From NCBI GenBank assembly GCA_963601185.1, contig CAVCEE010000009.1:41723-105722 (forward strand): 64,000 nucleotides of DNA, given 5' to 3'. The position numbers and the translations under genes were made by a program. This document shows positions 9,567 to 19,047 of the stretch, in pieces. Source of the DNA: Limisoma sp963601185. Its GTDB lineage: Bacteria > Bacteroidota > Bacteroidia > Bacteroidales > Muribaculaceae. Position 1 is the first letter of the stretch; each line of letters begins with the position of its first letter. The notes under the pieces were generated by a model. The model did not search any database, had not been told where the DNA came from, and was given only the letters and a program-made list of their open reading frames with translations.

Positions 9567-11896
9567 CGCAGGAATTTAGGCGCGGTGATGAAGAAGCCGA
9601 AACTTATGCCGAAGTTCCAACTGCTCTTGGGGGCACTCATATAGTTACCGTAGATGCTCAACGCCGCAAACGGGAAATTATAGACCAGCGCAGCCTCGCC
9701 CATAAAGTCCACCTCGCTGAACCAACGACCGAAATGGGCGGTGTCGCCCTCGCCTTGGCAAATCTTGCGCATCGGAGAGAACGCATACAGGTCAGCACGC
9801 AACTGGAGATTGTCGATAATCGTGAAGATTGGTACGATTCCCCCTGCTACATAGGAATTGGAGCGGAACGACGGCAAGAAGATGCCACGACTGTACTGCG
9901 TAGGCGTAAATGCCGGTGCTTGAACTATCGTTGCCGTATAACTGCCGAAGGGTTCTTTTGTCGATGCTAATGCGTTTATGCGGTAGCCAAGGTTGAACTT
10001 GTTTGATATCGATGAATAATGTTGCCAATCCACTTCTGCCTCCGCCCATTTCAGTTTATCGAACTCGTATGGGGTGTTGACCACGCTGTATTGCGTGCGG
10101 TTGCCCAATATTCCCGAAGCGGTGACTTGCAGACGCATTCCCGTCGACGGATAAATGAGGTTGTCGAGCGTGTTGTAGTCGTAGGCCAGCGAAAGGCGGC
10201 CAAGTTTGTAGTTCGCTTTGTCCTGGTCGGTGGTGCGCAAATCCACATTGTTGTTCGGGTAGAAACGGTCTTTCAGATAGCCATAGCCGGCTGTGATGTC
10301 GAATTTTGAATGCCGTCCCATTCCCAAGGTGAATATCATATTACCGTAGTACTGCGACATTGTGACAAATGTAGGCGTATTGAAGTCGAAAAACAACACA
10401 TCATCCTCATAGAATTTCTGCTGCGACGCCACGCCCTGGAGTTTTATTGCCGTAGGAAAGCCCGAATTAAGCGAAATCTTGGCGTTCAGTGCGCCGCCGT
10501 AGTACGACTGGCCTATCCAGCCTTTAATGTCGCCGCTGAACGAGTTCAAGTCAATCGTTTCGTAACTTGCCGACAAGTATGCAAGGCTATTGGTTGTCGA
10601 CGTAAGGTAGCCGCCAACACCTAGCCCGAGGTTGTTTTTGACGGAAGCCTTGATTTTGAGGTTAAACAGTCCGCTGTCTTTCTTATACTGCGGACTCGGC
10701 ACAAGGTCGCGGAACTTGCCGGACGTGATTGTCTGATAGTAGGCATCGCGTGCCTTGCTAAATGTAATGGTATCCGACGAGTCCTTAAAGAAGATGTGCC
10801 TGATATAGTTTTCGGTATTCTTGCTCGTGCCGACCACTTCCAGTGAGTCGAACTTCACTACCGGAATCTTACACTTGTAAATGTTGCGGCGGAGGTCTAC
10901 ATTTCTGCTCGACACACCCTCTCCCACTCGTTGCTTGATGGAGTCGATGACGGCGACCGTGGTCTTGTAGCCACGCTCAAAAATCTCATTGGCCTTTGGG
11001 AAGTCCAACAGGTTTATGCCTTTGAGATTCACATGGATCTTGATGCCGTCGTCCTCGTCCAGTTCATAGTCGTCCTGTTGAATAATCATACTCTCCAACT
11101 GCGATATAAGGTTCGACAAGTCGGGCTTGTCGTGGGTCGTGACGTCAACGCCGATGATGATGTCGGGAGCAAAGTCGGTCTTCATCACATCCACAGGGAA
11201 ATTATCGTAGATGCCGCCGTCAAACATCGGCAACTCGTCCTTCTCTATCGGCTTGAACGCCACAGGGAAAGTCATGGACATACGGATGGCCTCACCGAGG
11301 TCGCCTTTCGACATTACCACTTTTCTTTTATTGAACACGTCGGAAGTGACGCAACGGAACGGTACGAACAATTTGTCGAAGTCGCCTTCACACACAGCCG
11401 TGTGGGGTGCAAAGACCTCAACGAAACCGATGTTCATCGGGAACGGACTTATGAAACTCGACGGAAGGATTGTGGTCTTCGACATACCGAGGTCATTCTT
11501 GCCGATGTTCATCTTCACGATTGCCGGCGATGGGTCCGGCTTCAGATAGTAGTAGGTCAGCGACGGGTCTACCTTGCCGGTCGACCAACTCGAAAAATCG
11601 TCCGATAGGATAAGGTCGGTAATCTCTTTTGGAGTGTAGCCGGCGGCATAGAGTCCGCCTACGATTGCACCCATTGATGTTCCTGCCACATAGTCGATAG
11701 GTATGCCGTTTTCTTCCAACGCCTGGATTACTCCAGCGTGGGCGATGCCCTTGGCTCCGCCGCCGCTAAGCACCAGTCCGACCGATTTGCGGCCTGGGAC
11801 GGGTTGTGGCACACCAACACTGTCCACTGGCTCAGCAAAAGCATTCGCCGCCAACAGGACGAGGGAACTAATCAATGAAGCAATGCGCAATTTCAT
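9563..11896 (-). CDS. Patatin-like phospholipase with C-terminal outer-membrane beta-barrel
   Basis: Predicted two-part outer membrane protein, 777 residues. A signal peptide (about 1-21, ending NAFA) leads into a patatin domain with oxyanion-hole GGGAKG (45-50), nucleophile Ser74 in GTSMG, and dyad Asp226 in FDGGIYDNFP. A POTRA-like linker (about 350-420) follows, and then a long beta-rich region ending in Phe-Leu-Arg that resembles the bacterial surface antigen/BamA-type barrel. The layout matches PlpD-type self-translocating phospholipases. Its ATG overlaps the serB stop (ATGA), so it is cotranscribed with serB. Substrate is unknown. Confidence 0.85.
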   Translation of the reverse strand: MKLRIASLISSLVLLAANAFAEPVDSVGVPQPVPGRKSVGLVLSGGGAKGIAHAGVIQALEENGIPIDYVAGTSMGAIVGGLYAAGYTPKEITDLILSDDFSSWSTGKVDPSLTYYYLKPDPSPAIVKMNIGKNDLGMSKTTILPSSFISPFPMNIGFVEVFAPHTAVCEGDFDKLFVPFRCVTSDVFNKRKVVMSKGDLGEAIRMSMTFPVAFKPIEKDELPMFDGGIYDNFPVDVMKTDFAPDIIIGVDVTTHDKPDLSNLISQLESMIIQQDDYELDEDDGIKIHVNLKGINLLDFPKANEIFERGYKTTVAVIDSIKQRVGEGVSSRNVDLRRNIYKCKIPVVKFDSLEVVGTSKNTENYIRHIFFKDSSDTITFSKARDAYYQTITSGKFRDLVPSPQYKKDSGLFNLKIKASVKNNLGLGVGGYLTSTTNSLAYLSASYETIDLNSFSGDIKGWIGQSYYGGALNAKISLNSGFPTAIKLQGVASQQKFYEDDVLFFDFNTPTFVTMSQYYGNMIFTLGMGRHSKFDITAGYGYLKDRFYPNNNVDLRTTDQDKANYKLGRLSLAYDYNTLDNLIYPSTGMRLQVTASGILGNRTQYSVVNTPYEFDKLKWAEAEVDWQHYSSISNKFNLGYRINALASTKEPFGSYTATIVQAPAFTPTQYSRGIFLPSFRSNSYVAGGIVPIFTIIDNLQLRADLYAFSPMRKICQGEGDTAHFGRWFSEVDFMGEAALVYNFPFAALSIYGNYMSAPKSSWNFGISFGFFITAPKFLR

Positions 11897-13128
11897 TTCG
11901 GTGGTTCTATAAATGAGTCCTTAAATCCCAAGAAATACAACACTCCGTCGATGCCTATCGTTGAGATGCTCTGACGGGCAGTCTGCTTTACCTTTGGCTT
12001 GGCGTGGAATGCAATTCCGAGGCCAGCCATAGTAATCATCGGAAGGTCGTTGGCACCATCGCCCACGGCTATAGTCTGTGCGATGTCCACATTCTCCACC
12101 TGTGCCAACAATTTCAGCAACTCGGCTTTGCGTGCGCCGTCAACGATGTCGCCGACGTAGCGTCCGGTGAGTTTTCCGTCTTCGATTTCCAATTCATTGG
12201 CATAAACATAATCAATGCCGAACTTGTGTTTCAGATAATTGCCGAAATAGGTAAATCCACCTGAGAGGATGCCGATTTTGTAGCCGGCACGCTTCAGCAC
12301 CTTCATCAGGCGCGGCACGCCTTCGGTGATTGGAAGGTTTTCGGCTATTTCCTGCATAACCGATTCGTCAAGGCCTTTCAGCAATGCAACCCTTTCCTTG
12401 AAACTTTCCTTGAAATCAATCTCGCCGCGCATAGCTCTTGCCGTGATGGCCTTCACCTTGTCGCCCACTCCTGCGCGTGCCGCGAGTTCATCGATAACCT
12501 CTGTCTCAATCAGCGTAGAGTCCATATCGAAGCAAATAAGGCGGCGGCAGCGGCGGAACATAGTGTCCTGCTGGAGAGAGATGTCAAATTCCAGTTCATT
12601 GGCGAGTTGCATAAAGTCGGACTGCATCCTCGCATAGTCAACCGGTGTGCCACGCACCGAAAATTCCACACAGCCCTTCGACTTGCTGTCGTTGTCGTCA
12701 ATGTCGGCCAACGGCATTCTGCCGGTAAGCCTCTGAATGGCGTCAATGTTCAGTCCCTGAGTCGTTATAACGTGTGTGACCGAGGCAATCTGCCGGGCGG
12801 TGATGTGCCTGGCAAGGATTGTTATCACATAGCGGTTGCGTCCCTGCAAGCCTACCCACTTTCCGTAGTCGTCGACCGAAATCGGCGTAAACTTTATAGC
12901 CACGTTGAGTTCGGACGCCTTGAACAGAAGTTTCTTCAAAATTTCACCACTCCTCTCGCTGTCGGTCTTAAACAAGATTCCGAGCGACAAAGTGTGGTGA
13001 ATGTCGGCTTGTCCTATGTCCAGAATGTTGGCTTCGTGTTCAGCCAATATTTCTGTCAATGCCGAGGTAAGTCCGGGACGGTCCTCCCCAGATATGTTGA
13101 TTAGAATCAATTCTATATTTTTTCCCAT
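11893..13128 (-). CDS. serB: Phosphoserine phosphatase with N-terminal ACT-like domains
   Basis: Last step of serine synthesis: phosphoserine to serine. The 411-residue protein has two ACT-like regulatory domains (about 1-180; the first contains GEDRPGLTSAL), then a HAD phosphatase with DMDSTLIE (Asp201 nucleophile, Asp203 acid), the ILSGGFTYFG segment, a conserved lysine region and GDGANDLPM near 358-366. A similar ACT-plus-HAD arrangement is common in Bacteroidota and mycobacteria. It has its own promoter at 13153-13184 and is translationally linked to the patatin gene through a 4-base overlap. Serine feeds serine palmitoyltransferase, but the genes are not in one operon. Confidence 0.93.
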   Translation of the reverse strand: MGKNIELILINISGEDRPGLTSALTEILAEHEANILDIGQADIHHTLSLGILFKTDSERSGEILKKLLFKASELNVAIKFTPISVDDYGKWVGLQGRNRYVITILARHITARQIASVTHVITTQGLNIDAIQRLTGRMPLADIDDNDSKSKGCVEFSVRGTPVDYARMQSDFMQLANELEFDISLQQDTMFRRCRRLICFDMDSTLIETEVIDELAARAGVGDKVKAITARAMRGEIDFKESFKERVALLKGLDESVMQEIAENLPITEGVPRLMKVLKRAGYKIGILSGGFTYFGNYLKHKFGIDYVYANELEIEDGKLTGRYVGDIVDGARKAELLKLLAQVENVDIAQTIAVGDGANDLPMITMAGLGIAFHAKPKVKQTARQSISTIGIDGVLYFLGFKDSFIEPPK

Positions 13129-13152
13129 TTCCTGTTATTGCTCTTTATTTAT

Positions 13153-13184
13153 CAAAATTACTGCTTTTTTCCCATATCTACAAA
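13153..13184 (-). promoter_or_regulatory. Promoter of serB-patatin operon
   Basis: On the minus strand TTTG (13184-13181), 20 bases, TAATTTTG (13160-13153): an exact match to both boxes of the Bacteroides promoter with ideal spacing. Predicted start is near 13147, 19 bases before the serB ATG. The -33 box lies in the T-tract of the nuoN terminator. Confidence 0.7.
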
Positions 13185-13217
13185 AAGGGCGACCTGCTGA
13201 AAAGCAAGCCGCCCTTT
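13182..13217 (-). terminator. Terminator after nuoN
   Basis: On the minus strand an 8-bp stem AAAGGGCG/CGCCCTTT (13210-13217 with 13184-13191) with a small inner GCT/AGC helix, followed by TTTTTG. It ends the nuo locus. Confidence 0.75.
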
Positions 13218-13236
13218 CAAATTGTATCGATTGTTG

Positions 13237-14694
13237 TTAGAACAACGAATTTGCAGATATATGATTGAGGGCAGTGTAGATGCAACTTGCCAAACCAATC
13301 AGGATAATGCCGGCAACACAGATTACCAAACCAGCACGCTCACTCCAATGGCTCTTGAACGTAGCAATCGGATTGTCGTTAGGATTGATAAACATTGCCT
13401 TCACTACAAGCAGATAGTAGTAGAGGGAAATGATGGTGTTGAGCAATGCGATGAACACGAGCACATAGATTGCCACGCTTCCGCCCTCCAGCGCGCTGGA
13501 GAAGATGAAGAACTTGCTGAAGAATCCGGCAAACGGTGGAATACCGCCAAGCGAGAACATCGCAAGCATCATAGCAAACGAGAGTTTCGGGTTTGTCTTG
13601 TACAGTCCGTTGTAGTCTGTCATATCGACCTTGCCCGTAGCATTTTCGATGGCTTGGATAACGCCAAAGGCTGCGAGGTTGGAAACGATGTAGACGAGTA
13701 CATAGTAACTCAATGCGGCAACACCTGTTGCGTTGCATGCAATCACGCCAAGCATAATGTAACCGGCTTGCGAGATTGACGAGAACGCGAGGAATCGCTT
13801 CATATTGGTCTGACGGATGGCGAAGAGGTTACCGAGAGTGATGGTGAGGATGATCAATGCGTAGAGCATCCATTCCCACACTTGGCTATAGACTGCACCA
13901 AAAGCCTGTGTCAGCACTACAAATGCAGCGAAGGCTGCTGCGCCTTTCGACACGACTGAAAGGTAAGAGGTAACCGAAGTCGGTGCTCCTTGATAAACGT
14001 CGGCTGTCCACAAGTGGAACGGAACCAAAGAAATCTTGAAGCCGATACCGGCAACCACAAATGCCAATGCAACGTAGAGGAGGAACGATCCGTCTGCCAT
14101 CACCATGATGCACGATGCTGCAATGTCGGAGAAATAGAGCGATCCGGTGAAGCCATAGACGAATGAAAGACCAAGCATATAGATTGCCGAAGAGAAGATT
14201 GCGGTGAAGAGATACTTCACTGCTGCCTCATGGCTTTCATATTGCTTTTTGTCGAAGGCTGCCAAGGCTGCCAAAGGCAAAGATGCCGTTTCGAGACCGA
14301 TGACAAACACGAGGAAGTGGCGAGCCGACACCATCAGGTACATACCGAAAAGAGTGACAAGCATCAATTCCATAAACTCACCACGGCGCACGAGTTGCGC
14401 CTCGCTGTTGTTCCATTTGATGGACTGCAACAGGACGATAAACATACCGATGTTGAGAATATTCTTAATCGAGGCAACAATCGGCGATGTGGCATACATA
14501 CCGGCAAATGCCTCTCCGTTGGTCATTGGAGCGCAGAAACAATAAACAGTGAATGCGCCAAAGAGCACGAGTGTCGTTACCGACAACGAGTTCTGGGCTT
14601 TCTTACATCCAAAAGTATCGAACAAAAACACCAATACGAAAACAATCAGAAGTCCGATTTCGTGGTGCATCAATAAAAACTGTGAATAATCCAT
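13237..14694 (-). CDS. nuoN: NADH-quinone oxidoreductase subunit N
   Basis: Antiporter-like membrane subunit of complex I, one of three proton-translocating modules. The 485-residue protein is hydrophobic throughout with about 14 membrane segments. It shows the family's conserved lysine-containing regions, FKISLVPFHLW, SSISQAGYIMLG and GGIPPFAGFFSKF. It is the last gene of the nuo locus, 32 bases behind nuoM, and is followed by a terminator. Confidence 0.96.
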   Translation of the reverse strand: MDYSQFLLMHHEIGLLIVFVLVFLFDTFGCKKAQNSLSVTTLVLFGAFTVYCFCAPMTNGEAFAGMYATSPIVASIKNILNIGMFIVLLQSIKWNNSEAQLVRRGEFMELMLVTLFGMYLMVSARHFLVFVIGLETASLPLAALAAFDKKQYESHEAAVKYLFTAIFSSAIYMLGLSFVYGFTGSLYFSDIAASCIMVMADGSFLLYVALAFVVAGIGFKISLVPFHLWTADVYQGAPTSVTSYLSVVSKGAAAFAAFVVLTQAFGAVYSQVWEWMLYALIILTITLGNLFAIRQTNMKRFLAFSSISQAGYIMLGVIACNATGVAALSYYVLVYIVSNLAAFGVIQAIENATGKVDMTDYNGLYKTNPKLSFAMMLAMFSLGGIPPFAGFFSKFFIFSSALEGGSVAIYVLVFIALLNTIISLYYYLLVVKAMFINPNDNPIATFKSHWSERAGLVICVAGIILIGLASCIYTALNHISANSLF

Positions 14695-14726
14695 AATTTC
14701 AATTCTATTTTAGTCCGTTACTTTAA

Positions 14727-16247
14727 TTACTGAGCATAAGTCATAATGTGGTTCACAATCTGGCCGAAACTGTCGCGGAGAATCAAGTTTGCCAAATCCG
14801 GGAAACAGCCGATTACTGCAATGGCGAGCATCAGCGTGATGGTGCTGAAGCGTTCATACCAATGAGCATCGTCGAGTTCGCGGTGGTGCTCGTTCTGGAC
14901 TTTACCGAAGATGAGTTTACCAACGACACGAAGGATATAGACTGCGGTGATTACAATCGATGTTGTTGTCACGATTGCAAAGGCGTGGCGGAACAAGTTG
15001 CCGTCGCCAAGCACTGCGTTATATACTGTAGTGTTTTCAAACGAGCCGAAGAAGATTGTCATCTCGGCAACGAAACCGCTGAGACCCGGCAGACCGAGTG
15101 ATGCCAAACCGGCAATGATGTAGCCAACCGAAAGGAACGGCATAATCTGCATCATACCGCCCATCTCGCGGACGTCGCGAGTGTGGGTACGACCGTAAAT
15201 CATACCGATAAGGGCGAAGAACAATGCCGTCATCAAACCGTGTGAAAGCATCTGCATCACTGCACCGCTCATTGCTGTCTGGTTGAGCATCAGGATTGCG
15301 AAGAGCACCAGACCGCAGTGGCTAACCGAAGAGTATGCGTTGATGTATTTCAAGTCGGTCTTCACACAAGCGGCAAATGCACCGTAAACTACGCTGATAC
15401 CTGTGAGAATCATAAAGATCCAACCGAGTTGCAATGCTGCGTGAGGCATCAGATAGATGGCGATGCGGAAGCAACCGTAACCACCAAGTTTCATAAGCAC
15501 ACCTGCGTGGAGCATTGAAACGGCAGTAGGCGCTGAAGCGTGACCATCAGGCGACCATGTGTGGAACGGGAACATTGCGCCAAGTACGCCGAAGCCAACG
15601 AATGCGCAAACAAACAATGCGTTCTGCCAATCGAGGTCAACACCGTGCTGTGCAATTTCCACGAGGTTCATCGTGTGGCCTGCGTGGTAGTAGATACCGA
15701 GGATGCTGATGAGCAACAATGCTGAACCACCCATAAGCATAAGGGTCAACTTCATTGCCGCATAGTTCTTGTTGCCACTACCCCAGACACCGATAAGAAG
15801 GTACATCGGGATAAGTGCCACCTCATAGAACATGAACATTGTGAACAAGTCGATTGAGATGAAGAAGCCAAACACACCAGTCGAGAGGAGGATGAACCAA
15901 AGGAAGTATTCCTTTGTGAGCGGCTCAACCTTCCAGGAAGCGAATGTGCCCGTAAACACGATGATTGCCGAAAGCATAATCATCAGCACGGAGATGCCGT
16001 CAACGCCAACAGCGAGGTGGATGTTGAGAGGCTCAAACCACATGTAACTGCTTGTGAAAAGCATTGGCTCGTTGGGTGCGGCTGCACGCGCGCCGACAAA
16101 CTCGTAGCAGAGGTAGGCCGCCGCAATCAACAGAAGCGACGCTCCAGTGGCTGCCACGGCGCGCACCTGCTTGACATTGCGCGTCAGGAACAACGCACCG
16201 AGTGTCAGCACAGGGATTATAACGAATAAGAAAAGTATATTAAACAT
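14727..16247 (-). CDS. nuoM: NADH-quinone oxidoreductase subunit M
   Basis: Second antiporter-like proton channel of complex I, 506 residues with about 14 membrane helices. Seen: VGVDGISVLMI, FYEVALIPMYLLIG with the conserved Glu of helix 5, FPFHTWSPDGHASAPTAVSMLHAG, and YSSVSHCGLV. Length and motifs are normal for the family. It lies between nuoL (29-base gap) and nuoN (32-base gap) on the same strand. Confidence 0.96.
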   Translation of the reverse strand: MFNILFLFVIIPVLTLGALFLTRNVKQVRAVAATGASLLLIAAAYLCYEFVGARAAAPNEPMLFTSSYMWFEPLNIHLAVGVDGISVLMIMLSAIIVFTGTFASWKVEPLTKEYFLWFILLSTGVFGFFISIDLFTMFMFYEVALIPMYLLIGVWGSGNKNYAAMKLTLMLMGGSALLLISILGIYYHAGHTMNLVEIAQHGVDLDWQNALFVCAFVGFGVLGAMFPFHTWSPDGHASAPTAVSMLHAGVLMKLGGYGCFRIAIYLMPHAALQLGWIFMILTGISVVYGAFAACVKTDLKYINAYSSVSHCGLVLFAILMLNQTAMSGAVMQMLSHGLMTALFFALIGMIYGRTHTRDVREMGGMMQIMPFLSVGYIIAGLASLGLPGLSGFVAEMTIFFGSFENTTVYNAVLGDGNLFRHAFAIVTTTSIVITAVYILRVVGKLIFGKVQNEHHRELDDAHWYERFSTITLMLAIAVIGCFPDLANLILRDSFGQIVNHIMTYAQ

Positions 16248-16276
16248 AACTTTATTTTTTATCTATTCCGTCAACT

Positions 16277-18196
16277 TTAAATTAATACCAAGAATGTTAC
16301 TGCTGCCAAGAGCAATGCGCCGATGAGGTAAACCCAAACATACATCTGGATTGAACCTGATTGGAGTTTGCGGATTGCGAAGGAAGCGCGGTTTGTAACT
16401 GCGGCAAGCATATTCATTGTGCCGTCGACAATGGTATGGTCAAACCATGCAATGCTTTGGCAGATGATGCCGAAGATGATCTTATGAGTTACAAACTGAT
16501 AAATTTCGTCGATATAGAAGCGACGGTAAGCCGCACGGTGAAGGGTCTTCATCGAGTTGGCGATGCGCTCCGGAACAGGGTTCTCCTTGCGGTAGAGCAC
16601 TGTAGCGATAACGATTGCCACAACGGCGATTGCCACACTTGTGCCAGCAACACCCATATCAAGGTGAGTAACCAGTTCTTTGCCGTCCCATGTAACGAAC
16701 TTGCCGAACGGGATGAAACCAGCAACGCAAGAAACGACGGCAAGGATAATCAACGGAAGGGTCATCACCCATTCGCAGTCGTGCGGAGTGTGATGGCTGT
16801 AGTCTGGTTTGTTCCACCAGAAGATGCGGTAGTAAAGACGGAACATATAGAATGCTGTCAAACCGGCAACAACCGACATCCATACGCCCCAGAATGTGCT
16901 ATACTGGTAAGCGGCTACAAGGATTTCGTCCTTACTGAAGAAGCCTGCGAATGGAGGTATACCTGCAATAGCAAGACAAGCGATAAGGAATGCGATGTGG
17001 GTTATCGGCATATACTTGCGGAGATTTCCCATTGCATCCATCTCGTTGCTGTGAACCATGTGGATGATGGCACCAGCGCAAAGGAAGAGCAAGCCCTTGA
17101 ACATTGCGTGGGTGAAGAGGTGGAACATCGAAGCCATATAGCCTACTCCCTCGTGGAGTTCAGGACGGGCAACACCGAGAGCGGTGAACATAAATGCAAT
17201 CTGCGAGATGGTCGAGAATGCAAGCACACGCTTGATGTCGGTCTGCGCGCATGCCACGATTGCGGCATAGAGTGCTGTGATTGCGCCTGTGGCAGTAATG
17301 AGGTCGAGCACCTCAGGAGTGCCGAGGTAAAGCGGGAACATACGTGCTACCAAGAACACACCGGCAACGACCATCGTAGCAGCGTGAATCAACGCTGAAA
17401 CTGGAGTCGGACCTTCCATTGCGTCAGGAAGCCAGATGTGCAACGGGAACATTGCCGACTTACCGGCACCGCCGATGAAGATGAGAGCCAATGCCCACGA
17501 TGCAGCTGAGCAACCCATAAAGGTTACGCCTGCCGAACTAGTGAGGATGCCTGTCGGGTTAGCCATCAACGACTGGAAGTCGAAGGTGTCGCAGTAGTAT
17601 GCCAAAAGCATAATGCCCACGAGGAAGCCGAGGTCGGCAAAACGTGTAACAATAAATGCCTTCTTTGATGCAGAAACCGCAGCGGCTTTCTCATAATAGA
17701 ATCCGATAAGAAGATAAGAAGATACGCCCACCATCTCGAAGAAGATGAACATCTGGAAGATGTTTGTCGCAACGACGAGTCCGAGCATCGAGAAGGTGAA
17801 CAGCGAAAGGAACGCATAGTAGCGCTGGAATCCTTTCTCTCCGTGCATATATCCCAGACTGTAAAGGTGAACCATAAACGAAATCGTGGAAATCACGATG
17901 AGCATCATCGCCGAAATCGGGTCGATGAACACACCGAGGGTGACTTTCAGATTTTCGCCGAAGGTAAGCCATGTTGCATCGTATGCCACTTGTGCAGTGC
18001 GCACACCGTCTACGATGAAGTCTGGATTAAAGAAATAGTTCAACGCCACACCATAGGCAACAACTGCCGTGACGAGCATTGACAGAGTTCCGATAATTCC
18101 GGCAGTCCGTTTCGGCATCTTCATACCGACAAGGCCGAGCACCAGAAAGGTGAACAGCGGCAACAGGATTGTGATTATTGATAATGACAAGTCCAT
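16277..18196 (-). CDS. nuoL: NADH-quinone oxidoreductase subunit L
   Basis: Distal antiporter-like subunit of complex I, which in addition carries the long lateral amphipathic helix along the membrane arm. The 639-residue protein shows MFIFFEMVGVSSYLLIGF, FPLHIWLPDAMEGPTPVSALIHAATMV (cited as the region near 390-420), STISQIAFMFTALG, GIPPFAGFFSKDEIL and a C-terminal extension ending in a last hydrophobic helix. It starts 4 bases after nuoK, indicating tight coupling. Confidence 0.96.
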   Translation of the reverse strand: MDLSLSIITILLPLFTFLVLGLVGMKMPKRTAGIIGTLSMLVTAVVAYGVALNYFFNPDFIVDGVRTAQVAYDATWLTFGENLKVTLGVFIDPISAMMLIVISTISFMVHLYSLGYMHGEKGFQRYYAFLSLFTFSMLGLVVATNIFQMFIFFEMVGVSSYLLIGFYYEKAAAVSASKKAFIVTRFADLGFLVGIMLLAYYCDTFDFQSLMANPTGILTSSAGVTFMGCSAASWALALIFIGGAGKSAMFPLHIWLPDAMEGPTPVSALIHAATMVVAGVFLVARMFPLYLGTPEVLDLITATGAITALYAAIVACAQTDIKRVLAFSTISQIAFMFTALGVARPELHEGVGYMASMFHLFTHAMFKGLLFLCAGAIIHMVHSNEMDAMGNLRKYMPITHIAFLIACLAIAGIPPFAGFFSKDEILVAAYQYSTFWGVWMSVVAGLTAFYMFRLYYRIFWWNKPDYSHHTPHDCEWVMTLPLIILAVVSCVAGFIPFGKFVTWDGKELVTHLDMGVAGTSVAIAVVAIVIATVLYRKENPVPERIANSMKTLHRAAYRRFYIDEIYQFVTHKIIFGIICQSIAWFDHTIVDGTMNMLAAVTNRASFAIRKLQSGSIQMYVWVYLIGALLLAAVTFLVLI

Positions 18197-18200
18197 GAGC

Positions 18201-18512
18201 TTAATATTTCATTTTAGTTAAACTTTGGATATCAACATTCTTCACAGCGCGGAATATGTTGATCACGATGGCAATCGCCAAGGCTGTTTCGGCAGCCGCG
18301 ATAGCAATCGCGAACAAAGCGAAAAACATACCTTCCATCTGTCCTGGGAAAAGGAAGCGGTTAAACACCACAAAATTGATGTCGATAGAGTTGAGCATCA
18401 ATTCCAGGGAAATCAGGATAGCGATAAGATTCTTACGGGTAATGAATCCGTAAACGCCGGCAGCAAACATAATTAGGCTGGGCACTAAATAATACAATAT
18501 TGTCAAGTCCAT
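18201..18512 (-). CDS. nuoK: NADH-quinone oxidoreductase subunit K
   Basis: Small 103-residue membrane subunit with three helices at the centre of the proton path. It contains the conserved acidic residue in ISLELMLNSIDINFV and the second one in AAAETALAIAI. Its length is exactly that of the family. Gaps of 5 and 4 bases to nuoJ and nuoL. Confidence 0.96.
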   Translation of the reverse strand: MDLTILYYLVPSLIMFAAGVYGFITRKNLIAILISLELMLNSIDINFVVFNRFLFPGQMEGMFFALFAIAIAAAETALAIAIVINIFRAVKNVDIQSLTKMKY

Positions 18513-18517
18513 TGCAA

Positions 18518-19036
18518 TTATCTTTTACGGGCGATTACCACACCACCGATTATACATGCCAATAACAACACACTGATTGCCTCAAAAGGCAATAGATACT
18601 CAAACTTCTCTGTACCCAGGAGTGCGTGACCGATTTTTTCGATGGTCACGTCGTTGGTCGACGCAAAGAGCGAAGGTGCATCTGCGCCAAAGAACGAGAA
18701 CAGGGCAGAGCCGCAGACTACGACTCCGGCAATGGCCGCGATAAGTCCGAGTGTTTTACGTTTGGAAGCCAAACGCTCGGCGTTGTTGCCGGGTTTGCTT
18801 GTGAGCAAAATCGAGAACACGAACAGCACCAGAATACCACCTGCATACACAGCAATCTGCACAGCGCCGAGAAACTCGTAGCCCAATTGGAAATAGAGGG
18901 CTGCCGTTGCAAACAGAGTGAAAAGCAAGTAGGTGGCTGAACGCAAGATTTTACGCGAAGTAACCGACAAAACCGAGAATACGATGATTACCAGAGCAAT
19001 CACGCAATACACGATTGAATTACCTACTACATTCAT
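18518..19036 (-). CDS. nuoJ: NADH-quinone oxidoreductase subunit J
   Basis: Membrane subunit of complex I, 172 residues with five predicted helices, including the conserved LFATAALYFQLGYEFLGAVQ region (helix 3, with the pi-bulge segment in homologues) and AVYAGGILVLFVF. It is in its normal place between nuoI (11-base gap) and nuoK. Confidence 0.95.
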   Translation of the reverse strand: MNVVGNSIVYCVIALVIIVFSVLSVTSRKILRSATYLLFTLFATAALYFQLGYEFLGAVQIAVYAGGILVLFVFSILLTSKPGNNAERLASKRKTLGLIAAIAGVVVCGSALFSFFGADAPSLFASTNDVTIEKIGHALLGTEKFEYLLPFEAISVLLLACIIGGVVIARKR

Positions 19037-19047
19037 ATATATTTATA

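Noticed and set aside
16361..17398. Plus-strand open frame of 345 codons opposite nuoL
   Set aside because: Cys/His/Glu-rich translation typical of the reverse of membrane-protein codons; no start signal or domain.
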